Shown here: in pieces, positions 36,376 to 46,753 of the stretch
Position numbering within the stretch: the first letter of the stretch is position 1
Layout of the letters: the number at the start of each line of letters is the position of its first letter
NCBI GenBank assembly: GCA_013398275.1
Contig: VZSE01005864.1
Location: 782,372 to 846,371, forward strand
DNA length: 64,000 nt
Source: Promerops cafer
Lineage: Eukaryota; Chordata; Aves; Passeriformes; Nectariniidae
Reading direction: 5' to 3'
The notes under the pieces: model-generated
Databases searched by the model: none
What the model was told of the DNA's origin: nothing
What the model saw: the letters and a program-made list of their open reading frames with translations, nothing else
Translations under genes and position numbers: made by a program

Positions 36376-37718
36376 CTGTGCAGCCTGAGTTGGTGGGGAA
36401 CCGAGTCCCACTGAGCACCTCGGGGTCCAGGAGCTCTCTGCTCCCAGAGAACTGCTGGCACTTTGCAGAGTTTGCCCACTCATCCACATTTGTCTCAAAG
36501 CAAGGCAGGACAGAGGCTTCCCAAAAAAGTCTGCAGGATTGGACCACCCAGAGTCTTCAAAACACCATCACCAGCTTTTATCAGAACTCACACAAAGTGT
36601 GGTGTATCTTCATCTTTTAAGCTTTGCCTCTTTATCTTGCAGTAGCAAAGCCGTGATATTTAGTGGCTGTAATAATGCTCCATGCTTGAAATCCCCAATC
36701 TTCAGGGATCTTTTGCCCCTCACATGAAAGCCACTTACAACTAGTTATAAAGGGCCACAGAGCTTCTGATTTTCCATATTTCTGGGACAGTTGTGATGTC
36801 ACAATTCAATGAGATGATAACGCCTTCCACTAAGTGGATCAAAAAAGGAAAGAGAAATCTGATGGGGGGAAACAGTGAGGGAATTCTTCAGGGAACAAAA
36901 CATAGTGCTGGCCCTGTTGAAGGCAGTAGAGATGTTGCTCTTATTTCCAATACCTTCAGATTTTTCTCAAAGTCACTTTCTGCTTTTATGTCTGCTGCTG
37001 AAAGTGTTGAGCACAGCAGAATTTTCTCTTCCAGTCAGAGAGCAGATTTCGTGTTTTGCAAGCGACGCTGAACACTGGCAGGGACGGGAGCATTCCTGAT
37101 TAAACAAACTCCCTAATAGACCAAGTCTTGCGCTGCTAAACTCGCATGCATTATTGCACAGGAGGCCGAGCATATTTCAGCCACAATGATGGAGTGGGCA
37201 GCACTCTGTCAGATCAATTATGTACAAGGCCCATCTTCTCTATGATTCCCTCGATTTTTCCTCCTGACAGTTCACCTTGTGCCCAACCTTCTGTTCTCAC
37301 AGAGAAAAACTTGCAGACAATAGAAAACCTAAGGCTGTTTTTCCTCGCCACTAAATGGCATAAAGTAACTCTTTCCTGTCAGGTTCCTCATGACTTTTCA
37401 CACAAATTTATCTTCCCCAGTTTAGGGGATTTATAGCCTTTCTATGTCTTTCTTTCTGTTTTTTTTGGTTCTCTTTGGCAATGTCACGAAGACAGTGAGT
37501 GCACACTGGAGTGGTCCCTGCCTGCTAATAGCACTGCAGTGGTGGCAGCTCCTCCAGCCTGCTCCAGCCTCAGTGAGGGGCAGCTGTGCTCAGACACTGC
37601 CCATGTCCCACCCCAGGGCAGGGGGACCTGGTCCGTGCTGGGTTATGGCCTATTCCACATCCTGCCTATGCAAAGGCCACTGAGATCAGGCTTTAGCAAA
37701 TGTTTCTTTTCATGACAG
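36376..37718. other. Unique DNA, no gene recognised
   Basis: Several short overlapping frames at 36.38-36.73 kb lie opposite the minus-strand candidate exon and are taken as shadows. Nothing else was seen. Confidence 0.3.
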
Positions 37719-37855
37719 AACACACTGTTGCCCGTGGAATACGAATCCTACGAGAGACTGTTCAGTTGCCAGTCAATTTTCTGATGCAAGTGGCCTCAAC
37801 CATATATAATCAGTTCTGCCCTGCAGTATTTAATTCAAAGAATGAAACTGAATTG
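37719..37855 (+). other. Candidate exon, plus strand, unrecognised
   Basis: The acceptor TGTTTCTTTTCATGACAG ends at 37718 and the donor AATTG|GTAAGAG follows 37855; both are strong. One frame is open for 45 codons (TVARGIRILRETVQLPVNFL, then MQVASTIYNQFCPAVFNSKN), entering in phase 1 and leaving in phase 0. No family is recognised, and no neighbouring plus-strand exon of matching phase was found nearby. Confidence 0.25.
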
Positions 37856-38187
37856 GTAAGAGAGGACCAGTATTGGACATACTGCCCAGATTAACTCAAA
37901 GCAGATTTCATGAGAGTGAGGTGCTGAGTAACAATGAACTGAGTGGTGTGAGCTGGGGCAGCTTCAGAGAAGAGTACTGAACTGAAGCTGGTGCCTCATC
38001 TGTCTCCATCCTGTAAATCAAACTATACAGCTGGGTCAGCAAAATAAGTTCAGCGGTGTCAAGGCTGAAGAATACCAGGGAAAGACAGCAAAAAGAGAAG
38101 TTGTTGAACAGCTTAGGCAAAGTTTTTTATTCCTTCTGTGCAGAAGGAGGAAATATTGGAGCACATGTTGAATTCCTGTGTACTCAC

Positions 38188-38310
38188 TTGCGTGCGAGCA
38201 AAACCAACACAAAGCTCAATTAAGCAATCAAGTCCATTGTTCCAGACAGGGTTAGATTCCCCATCTATCAGAAGTAGAAGTAGTACCAAACGGAAACAAA
38301 GCTCAGACAG
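38188..38310 (-). other. Candidate coding exon, minus strand, unrecognised (best of the group)
   Basis: Reading leftwards, the acceptor GGTTTGTGTTTGTACACACACAG precedes 38310 and the donor ACGCAA|GTGAGT follows 38188; the intronic part of the donor is a full consensus match. The 123 bases form exactly 41 codons in phase 0-0: LSELCFRLVLLLLLIDGESN, then PVWNNGLDCLIELCVGFARTQ. CpGs fall in Arg and Thr codons near the end, unlike the CpG-poor surroundings. The helix-loop-helix texture would suit an armadillo/HEAT-type or membrane-associated protein, which is a guess. No family is recognised. Confidence 0.3.
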
Positions 38311-38469
38311 CTGTGTGTGTACAAACACAAACCAGAAGTGATGGCTATCAGGGACCTCCTGGAGCCTGTACAACACGCTGGTGGTGGGAAGTTCAGGACC
38401 CTTTCTCTGCCTTTGGTGAACTGTTGGAGCCATCCCTGTGGATGAAGCTTCAAATGAAGAGTTTTAGTT

Positions 38470-38700
38470 TAGCTAAACTGTTCCAAACAGCCAGTGTTTG
38501 TGATGTGTGCAAGGGGAGAGAGCCCCGCACCGCCCGCACGGGAGAGGAGCTGCCTTGGAGTTGGTGCAAAGCACATTACATGCAGCCAGAGCAGTCGGGA
38601 CCCCCGGGGAACTGAGGCTGCAGACCTCGCTCCAGCCAAGGATACCAACACATTTTTTTGATTCTGATTGATATCTTCCACAGATGCCTTGTCTTCCCAA
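38470..38700. other. CpG-rich patch with open frames on both strands
   Basis: About seven CpGs fall between 38520 and 38640, including CCGCACCGCCCGCACGGG. Open frames of 70-100 codons cross it on both strands. No clear splice pair brackets them, so coding status is undecided. Confidence 0.25.
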
Positions 38701-39954
38701 CAAACTAACTTCCTTTCCTAACCTCCCTCTTCTCTGATCAAAAGACTGTCTTTTGATAGGGCAGAAATTAAGCTGTTTTTCTGCCTATGTCACTTGAACC
38801 CGGGGAGAATTCAAGGTCCTGATGATTGGCTTTTCCAGTCTTTTTTTACTTCTCACTATTTTCCATTTTACTTTGATCTGAAGGGTTCTGCTCTCACTTT
38901 CCAATCTCACTTGTCTCTCCCCCTGTAATGAGAATCCAGGTAGCAGATATATTATGTGATATACTGTATCAAGCAGTCACAATACTGTGGGATCACCATG
39001 TTGTAGAGACTACACATGGCAAGTGCAAGATTTATCCTTGGGAAGTCATTACATTCTTTGATTGAGAAATAATACTCTCCCAAACAAACTTAACATTTTT
39101 GGTCTCTGATACCCAAATTGATTTAAAAAAGGAGATGGTGCATAATAAAAATTCAGGTTTCAATAGCTAAGAAATACACAGTAAAATGTTTTCAAATGTA
39201 TGTAACTGCTGTTATGTGGTATAAAATGTTTTTTATAGCTACTTGATCGTCTTATCAATGACTAGAGCAGAATCTTTTTTAAAAAGTGTCCTAGAATGAA
39301 CAAGGTTACATCTTTAAAAATATCTCAAGTATCTTTAGCAACAAAGAACAATGAGTCTTTTCTCAGTGGAAAAGGTCAGTCCTTTATAAGGTCTCTGATA
39401 TTTAAGGTTTTAATTAGAGATCAACTATGTAATGATGGTGCTTGATGGTGCAGTGCTCTGTGTTGTAAGGCTGACTGCAGACAGCTTGAGTCCTTGAATG
39501 CTTTTACTTCCTATTTGGGCATATTTCCAGTAAACACCTAGAATTATAGACCACTAGGTGAAGTTGCAACCTCTGACTATGATTCCAGTGAAGAACAGTG
39601 AAAAAAACCATTGGCTGGAATCTGGTGCTGAAACAGAACAAAGTTTACCTGAAAATTATGAGGCAGCGACTTGAGAAGATTTACCCCTGCTGGAGAACTC
39701 CGTAATTCCAGTTCCTACACTCCTGCCTTTCTGCCAGGTGCACTTTGGAAAGAAGGGGCCCAATAACCTACATTACAAGTGAATATTTCAATCTGACAGC
39801 TCATTCTCTCTGACAGCAGTGCTGTGACAACACGTCTGGGTCAGATTCAACACGATTATGTAAGCCACCAACCAAACCTTTTTTTGAATACATTAAAGGC
39901 TGCTTAAGTACAAAACCCACCCATGCAAATCTTAAAATGCAGGGAAATATTTGG
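38701..39954. other. Unique AT-leaning DNA, no gene recognised
   Basis: No exon, repeat family or RNA gene recognised. Confidence 0.3.
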
Positions 39955-40082
39955 CTAAGAAGAGCTTTGGACACCCCTTTGTGCCCACACATTATAGCAA
40001 GCAATCACACCGAGAAACAGCCTCCACAAGAAACTCTTTGCATTTACAGCATCCAAGAAATCTAACACATGCCCAAATTCCT
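39955..40082 (-). other. Candidate exon, minus strand, unrecognised
   Basis: Reading leftwards, a very good acceptor (TTAAGGTTTGTTCCTTTTGCAG) precedes 40082. The frame then runs EFGHVLDFLDAVNAKSFLWR and LFLGVIACYNVWAQRGVQSS to a TAG at the left end, so it could be a terminal exon. Internal donors are weak, the best being GATGCT|GTAAAT. It lies to the right of the other minus-strand candidates, so a stop here would not suit one single gene. Unrecognised. Confidence 0.2.
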
Positions 40083-40715
40083 CTGCAAAAGGAACAAACC
40101 TTAACTCTGACCTCAGCTGGAAGTTGGCACCGCCAGCTTTGGAAGGGGAAGCTCTGACTGCTGGCACCTCTTGGGTGGAAGTTGACAGAGGAGAGAAATC
40201 AGCTCTAGGAAAACATTTGCCTGGACAATGTGGGCTTTTTTCCAGTCTACAGTATAATGTACAACATTTCTTAAATCAGTAGTTTGTATCCAGGACTGGA
40301 AATGCCATCTTTGGTTTCTGGGAAAGGGATGAAGATGGTAGGACTCAAGGTGAGAGACCCCCAGCCCTTCTGGCAGGGCTCTGGTAGGTTTTGGCCAGAG
40401 GTAGCAGACAGATGGTTGGTGTGACTGGAAGCTCAGCCATTCTTTTGCATTGAAATCCTTTCTCAGTGCTTCTGGAGCCCTTCAGCTGCATTTTATTTCT
40501 GACATGACCATTCTGAGCTTGATTTAAAGAGGGCACTCATAAGCAGAGAGAAAGGTGTTCACAAAGGGCTTCAGAGCGCTTGGACTTGTTTAATATTAGC
40601 ACCTGAAAGGCTTCCTGTGCAGGCAAAATTTCACAGCTCCTGAAATAACTTTTCATGCCACTGGTCCATCATCTTGTGCTTACAGCCATTTATCCAACCC
40701 AGCCATCAACCTGTC
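40083..40715. other. Unique DNA, no gene recognised
   Basis: No exon, repeat family or RNA gene recognised between the candidate exon and the CpG-dense patch. Confidence 0.3.
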
Positions 40716-40910
40716 TCGGGGAGAACTGGAGACATGGTGCAAGCGAGAGGGAAACCGCGCGTGGAGGAGCCGCGTTCAGAGCTGCGGTTACGGCACAGGG
40801 ACTGATGCTCTGGCTTTGAGTGGCACTGGCAGGGCTGGCTCCAGGCCAGGCACTGCGATGGCCTGAGGGACACGTCCCTGCGAGGACAAGGGCTCTCAGC
40901 TTCCGAGGAG
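40716..40910. promoter_or_regulatory. Isolated CpG-dense patch, possible exon or orphan CpG island
   Basis: About 13 CpGs fall in 195 bases, well above the local background. A strong minus-strand acceptor (GAGCCCTTGTCCTCGCAG) precedes 40877. Two minus-strand frames remain open across the patch, so no single coding frame is favoured. It could be a GC-rich exon of the same transcript as the other minus-strand candidates, or a small regulatory island. Confidence 0.35.
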
Positions 40911-42599
40911 ATATCACTTATGAGGCATAATTCATGCCCTCAACAGTGGCTTCTCTCACCTGAATGTCATGTCAGTGTCACCGGTTCTTGCTGAATTTGG
41001 AGCTCAGCAGTTCCTGGGAGCTGGGAGCATCTGCCTGGAGGCAGGATATCGCTTATCAGCATCTTGGCTCTTTAGGAGGCTGATTCTCCAAACTGCTGCT
41101 AAACTATTACCCAAAGGCCTTCAGCTGAGAGAGAATGAAATGCTTTGAACCCCACTTGTAAAGGGCTGCTGATTCCTGGGCCACCAAGTCGAGATAACCA
41201 AACCAGCTGGGACTCTGCCTGTGCTCCCTGGAGGCAGAACTGGGCTCACCAGATGCATAAGAAAAGAAGACCGAGCAGAGAAGACCACTCTAGTAGAATA
41301 CATGGGCAGGGCAGGAAGGGACTTTACTCAAATGAAGTCACCTCGGTACCATCCCACAGTCATTAACAATACTAAAAAGAAATTAAACTGAAAGAAGATC
41401 AGTTCCTGTGATGTTGAAAGGATGCAATGACAAGGAGCCATTCACAGAGGCACAGATGTAGCTGTGAGTATTGTACCAATTCCTCAAGTCAAAGGAAAAT
41501 TCATTTACTAACAGGGTCTGTCCCCCTTTCCTTAAAATGGTAGCAGATGGTAGCTACCATTCCTGGGAAATGGTAGCAGATCTTGCATAAAACTCTTAGG
41601 GATAGTGGAAGTACTTTGGATCTGCAGACTTTGCAGATCTAAGCAGACTTTGGCCCCTCTGGTTTTAAATGCTCCAGGAAACCTGCACTTCTCATGCAGA
41701 ATAAAAAGTGGTCACAATACTGAATTCCGTCATTTCCTCATCATTCACTGTGTAAGCAGGCAAAGAAAACACACATTGTGCTGTTTTAGAAAGGAATACT
41801 CTCCTTGGGGCTACCAAGTAAGAACATCATGTTTCATATATGTGATATGCAAGGTATTTGATTATTTGTAAAAATCCCTGTGATTCAGCAGCACTGTGGA
41901 CTCTGAATCAGGGGTTGATGTGAAGGGATGTTTATCTGAAAGTCTTGTCTCCCTCAGCAGCCCACATTGTCTCTAATTCTCAGAGACCCACTTCCTCTCT
42001 TCCAGAAACAAGATCTTTCCTGCACAGCCTGGTTCCTGTACTCTACTGACCTCCCTGCCTTGGATTTTGAGAAGGTTACACATCACTGTAGGAGTTAGGT
42101 CCAAGCATGAGTTCTCTGACAGGTGTAAATTTTCTGAGGTATGATTTACACACGTGAAAATATGGTTATTTGTTTTCTTGTAAAATCAGCTACTGTTGCT
42201 GAAGGGTAGGAAGAGAAATTCACCCATCACTTGTACCAAGTACCTACAGTTGTACCTGATTCAGGCTGAGAAATGAAAGTCTTTCTGAAGGAGACATTCA
42301 CAGAGCCATTGATTGTTACAAGAACAAATAGGACCGATGTCTGAACTCCTGTATAACACAAACATTCACGCTGATGCCTTTTTAACCTCAGGCTTATCTT
42401 TCAGAGATTCATTTGCTCCTAGTATGAACCCAGATGGATGAGCTACTTATAGGCATCTCATATCTTCCAACAGATCTACAAGGGAAGGAGACCTTGCCTC
42501 TGATTTTTAAAAACACAATCAGCTTTCATTTTTAATGGACATCCAAATTCTTGTGCTCTGAGCAAAGGGAATGAAAATCAGTACCAAAAAGAGGGATAG
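40911..42599. other. Unique DNA with a small duplication at 41.54 kb
   Basis: No gene recognised. Confidence 0.3.
41536..41580. repeat. Direct repeat flanking a 14-bp palindrome
   Basis: AAATGGTAGCAGAT occurs at 41536-41549 and again at 41567-41580. The palindrome ATGGTAGCTACCAT lies at 41547-41560 and overlaps the end of the first copy. Confidence 0.8.
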
Positions 42600-43090
42600 A
42601 TGGAAGAAAATAATTTAATTTCTGGTACTTTAGTTTAAATAATTTTATTAGTATTGCCCCTGTGCAGTCACATACTGCTTTCTATTACTTTCCTGTACTA
42701 GCTGCACTCGTAAGAGTAAGAGGCACAGTGGCCCATGACTGGGTAGGTCAGCATTTTTTATTTCCTTTCAGCTCACTCTAATGAAAAGCACATGCATCCA
42801 GTAAATCTTGCCTTTTCCCTTATTAAACCAGTCGATGTTCATTACTGAGGTCTGTGCCTGGCTGGGTGGGAATCAATAAGATGATCCTTTTAATCGCCTT
42901 AGTAATCAACAAGCTATTTCTTATTTCAATCTCAGCCCAGTAGTCATTGAAATCCAATGATTTATCTGCATTACACATGCGCTCACACACAGAGCAGGGA
43001 GGTTTATGTGTGTACAAGTAGAGAGAGAAAGGCTGAATTTTGCAGTACACATTAAGTGATTTTGCCAGATAAATACCCACAATGTCATTA
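42600..43090. promoter_or_regulatory. AT-rich block, possible conserved non-coding element
   Basis: Unique DNA with AATAATTTAATTTC, TTTAAATAATTTTATTAG, AACAAGCTATTTC and GCATTACACATGCG segments. Similar texture continues at 43.69-43.83 kb. Inferred from composition only. Confidence 0.25.
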
Positions 43091-43324
43091 TTTACTTGCA
43101 GTTACCCAGTACCCGCATGCCCAGGATGACTGAGTGGGAGTTGGATGTTATGCCTTCAATGCAATGGATGAAACTGCAGAAAATAATAGGATTTTAATGG
43201 AGGGAATGGCCAAAAGGGCCATTTTACCTGCCCTAAACCCAGCTTCCTGATTTTCCTTCTCATTCCCATGTCTGCCTCATCCAGACGGACAGCACAGCCT
43301 TGCTGAGAGCACACTGTGAGCACA

Positions 43325-43440
43325 GATCTGCTGCATAACCATGGGCAATATTTGCCCCTTGGTGCCTCATCTTCCCCAGCTGTAAAACAGGGATAGGTAG
43401 GTTGATTACCTGTAAAAACTTCAAAGAATGCTGTAGTGCA
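43325..43440 (+). mobile_element. MIR-type SINE fragment
   Basis: The order ACCATGGGCAATATTTGCCC, TTGGTGCCTCATCTTCCCC, AGCTGTAAAACAGGGATAGG, GATTACCTGTAAAA matches the MIR core (GACCTTGGGCAA, CTGTGCCTCAGTTTCCCC, ATCTGTAAAATGGGGATAAT). Plus orientation. Confidence 0.7.
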
Positions 43441-44542
43441 AGAGCATTCGATCTGGCTAAATCCTGACTGTGTTTCAGGATTCAGTGCTGTAGTTCCAAA
43501 ACTTTCCCAGATGGAGGGGAGGCTCCTGCCAGCCTTCCTCTGTGGAGGGGTTCTGGGATGTTATTAGGGCTGGTTGTCTGAGTAAGGATTGTTTGCACAA
43601 CTGAGCTAAGCTGAGCAGTGCACGCTGGTGATGTATCTGTATGAAATTTAGTTTGACTGCCCAATCAAAGTATTTGGGCAGGAATGGCAAAACCCTGACC
43701 GTGTTGAAATAAACAGCAAGTGTTGCGTTGATTTTAGCGATTTTACCCCATATTTTCTTGCTGCTGAATGATCATTAGAGTATGAATCATGGAGCGTGTT
43801 AATAGATGGAAAATTGGACACAGGGACTTTTTCCTGCAGATTTATAAACTTTGGTTTTTGAAGAGCAGAAAATGAAAGGAGAAGGAGGAAGAAATTAAAA
43901 AAGTCAAAGAGCAAGTGCATCGAGTGCAGGCGTCGGAGCATCTTTCAGCTGTGCCTCCTGTTACGTAAGGCTGAGCTGTGTTTGGGCTGCAACTCGACAC
44001 TGCCCCTTTCTCCCCCAAACAGAGCTTTTTCTCATAAAATTCACTCAGGCACTTCTTCTCAAGTTCTTCATACACTTTTCGCAAGAAAAAAGAAATCATT
44101 CATATCTCTCAAAGAGAGTCTCGGATTCTTTAGATATTTTCCATTATAAGCTTTTGGCACCATTATTACCCACGGATCAAGTTACTTTTCTGATCCCCCT
44201 TCTTTCATCTACTAAAAATGGATTATTTCATTATTAGCCTGGAACCGTTACTGTTCACAGAGATCAGGTCTGTATATGAACAAAGCCTCCCCCAGTATAT
44301 TACTGAAAATCCCGGGGCTGTTGTAAGGTTTCCTTTAAACACTAGAACTCTATTTTTTTGTGAGATCTGTGTGGTGGCAAAGGCTCTGAAAGGCCATTCC
44401 TTTTCTCTGAATACTACAAAACTAAATATGGCTGTTTTCAATAGTTTGTGGAAGATCTTAACTGATTTGCATGCACAACACATAGGAATATGTGTATATA
44501 TTTGCAATATCTAGATTGACATTTATTGTAATTTGACTATAG
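43441..44542. other. Unique DNA, no gene recognised
   Basis: Minus-strand frames of 70-98 codons cross here without matching splice pairs. The right part is AT-rich. Confidence 0.3.
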
Positions 44543-44596
44543 TTTAACTATTTAATTAACAGTAATTATAATTTAACTATTTAATTAACAGTAGTT
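44543..44596. repeat. 29-bp tandem duplication, AT-rich
   Basis: TTTAACTATTTAATTAACAGTA starts at 44543 and again at 44572; the second unit diverges after 22 bases. Confidence 0.85.
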
Positions 44597-44758
44597 CAGT
44601 GTTGCTGTTGTGTCAAATCTGTCAATGTATTAAAAGAAGTCCAGGGAAAAATGGCCACCAGAGTCACTCTAAAATTTCCTATTTGAGCGGTTCAGTAGGG
44701 TACACTTTTGGCTGTTGTGTTTCCAGTTTCTATTTTTCTGTTCTTCCTCTTCCATCAG

Positions 44759-44869
44759 AAGTGCATCTGTACACATGTGGATCTCGACTTAAGAAGCAAG
44801 GAAGTCTCTGGGAAGGAAATGCAGACCCACCTCATGAACTGGAAAGGGAATGTTTTCAAATCACTGTAG
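44759..44869 (+). other. Candidate terminal exon, plus strand, unrecognised
   Basis: One of the best acceptors in the window (TTTTTCTGTTCTTCCTCTTCCATCAG) ends at 44758. One frame then runs 36 codons (KCICTHVDLDLRSKEVSGKE, then MQTHLMNWKGNVFKSL) to TAG at 44867-44869. A second frame is open much further, to 45249, where it runs into antisense CR1. The frame is therefore ambiguous and the exon may be non-coding. Confidence 0.2.
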
Positions 44870-45222
44870 GAGACAGTCCTGCTCTCCTGTTTCTGCCCCA
44901 CTTGCCACTTTCTGTGGTGAAGACCACTCCCAGCATCAGAGATCTCACAACTGTGGAAATCTATGAAATGGGGCAGAAATCTCACTCTTTCATGTCCTGG
45001 GACAGTGCCCTCAACTGCACAACTATTCCTGCTTCCCCTCTGAGTCCTTCATGCAGACAGCAACATTGCCAAACCCTAATCCCACTGCCAGCACCTCTGC
45101 TCCATCTTCTCAAAGCAAAACAGCCTCTCATGCCCTCCAAGCATTTTCAATCAGGACAGCATCTGTCCTGTAAGAAGTGGGCTAAATCCCTCCGGAAACT
45201 TCAGCAGGGACCACCAATTGTA

Positions 45223-45440
45223 ACAGAATCATCAGAATGGTTTGGGTAGGAAGGAACTTTAAGGCTCATCTCATTCCACCCCCTGCCCTAGGCAGGGACA
45301 CCTTTCACTATCCCAGATTGCTCCAAGCCCTGTCCAGCCGGGCCTCGGACACTTCCAGGGATGGGGCAGCCACAGCTTCTCTGGGTAATCTGTGCCAGGG
45401 CCTCACCATCCTCACAAGCAAGAATTTTTTCCTAAATAAT
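45223..45440 (-). mobile_element. CR1 LINE, 5'-truncated 3' end
   Basis: Plus-strand ACAGAATCATCAGAATGG and TTTGGGTAGGAAGGAAC are followed by GGACACTTCCAGGGATGGGG, CACAGCTTCTCTGGGTAA and the AAGAATTTTTTCCTAA segment. This is the CR1 3' region in reverse, about 215 bases. The 3' octamer tail is worn. Confidence 0.92.
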
Positions 45441-46707
45441 CCTGCACCCGTGACAATTTCTAGATGCCAGCAACACGGGCAGTGGCAGAACAGATGGAAC
45501 CACAGGTAGAGCATTCAGTTCCCATCCCCACTCCTCTGAGAGAGCTTGAATTCTTTATGTCCTCCATGTGCCTGCTAATTAAAGTGTCTTATCTGGTTAG
45601 ACTCCATCATAACTTGTTTTCTACTTAATATGAGACAAATGGTTTACATAGGTAGAGACCTGAGTTAGACACTCAGCTCCTACACAAATGAGGTGATCTA
45701 AATATTTTTAGAACTTATTTTAAATGACCTTTTTACTTTTCTGTTTAGTTTAATTTAATTGAACATTTTGCTTCTTTTTACTTTCATGTTCCCTCCCTTC
45801 TGAGTGTTCCATTTCATCCTCATTCAATACCACGTTGATGAGGGAAGGAAAAAAAACCCAGAACACCCCACCATCGATTCTAGTTGCCTAGGTTTGATTC
45901 CGAATCTGGAATTTAGCAGGAATCCTCTGTTACGCTGAATTATTGCACAGAGGCAAGCGTAACATCTTTGTGGGATGTGGGCTCTTCCAGACTCTTTGTC
46001 CTCCATGGTAATGTCCCAATCACACTGAAGTGCTCCCAAATGTGCGAGGACTATTTAAGCTTTGTAAATGCCGTCCTCCAAAAATCACTCCACATAAATG
46101 TTTCATGTCTCTCCTCTGCGATGCACAGGCCCCAAACATTCAGCTGTGAGGGTGTTTATATTTGTGGAACTCTCTTGAACATTTGCTGTGGATTTCAAAC
46201 AGCTGCTACACTGAAGCACTGGGAATAGTAAGATCATGAATATTCAGGTGAAGCCACTGGAATGAACAGCCGTTAATAGAATAAATGCCTAAACAGTTGT
46301 GTAAGGCTTATTAAGACCTATTGGGGCTGAGATAATAAATTCCCTCTTTGACATGTTGCAACTACTGTAGTTTAAACATTTTGGACCACCTCTTCAGAAC
46401 TGAAAGAAAAAATTATGTTAGTTCTGTGTGATAACACAATGAAACACCTGGAAGGCTTGGCTCCTGTATTAGATTTGGCAGGGAGATTGTAACATGCTAG
46501 CTCATCCCCACTTAAAATCATGGCACTGTTTATTGTGTTAGTTGTCAAGGTTATCCAAATTACATACAGTCTGGACTGAGCACACTTATCTCATTAAAGA
46601 ATGTATTTTTTACTATTTTCTCTTCAAGTTTGGAAATAATAATATTATACTTTTGCAATGGGGCAGTAACATGGACAATCTGTTGCCAAGAAGAGAAACT
46701 AATCAGA
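45441..46707. other. Unique DNA, no gene recognised
   Basis: A stretch at about 45.99-46.24 kb has the texture of a conserved non-coding element. No exon recognised. Confidence 0.3.
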
Positions 46708-46753
46708 ACACACACACAAAAAAAACACCAACCCAAAAAACCCCCCAAAAAAC
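46708..46753. repeat. A/C-only low-complexity tract
   Basis: A 46-base run of almost only A and C, with an (AC)n start followed by A and C homopolymer runs. It has no strand partner. Confidence 0.85.

Noticed and set aside
37561..37590. CAGTGAGGGGCAGCTG as a CTCF site
   Set aside because: The GC core is one base short of the CTCF consensus.
44599..45249. 216-codon plus-strand frame
   Set aside because: Its end runs into antisense CR1 and its start lies in an AT-rich intron-like stretch; only the splice-bounded part is kept as a weak exon candidate.
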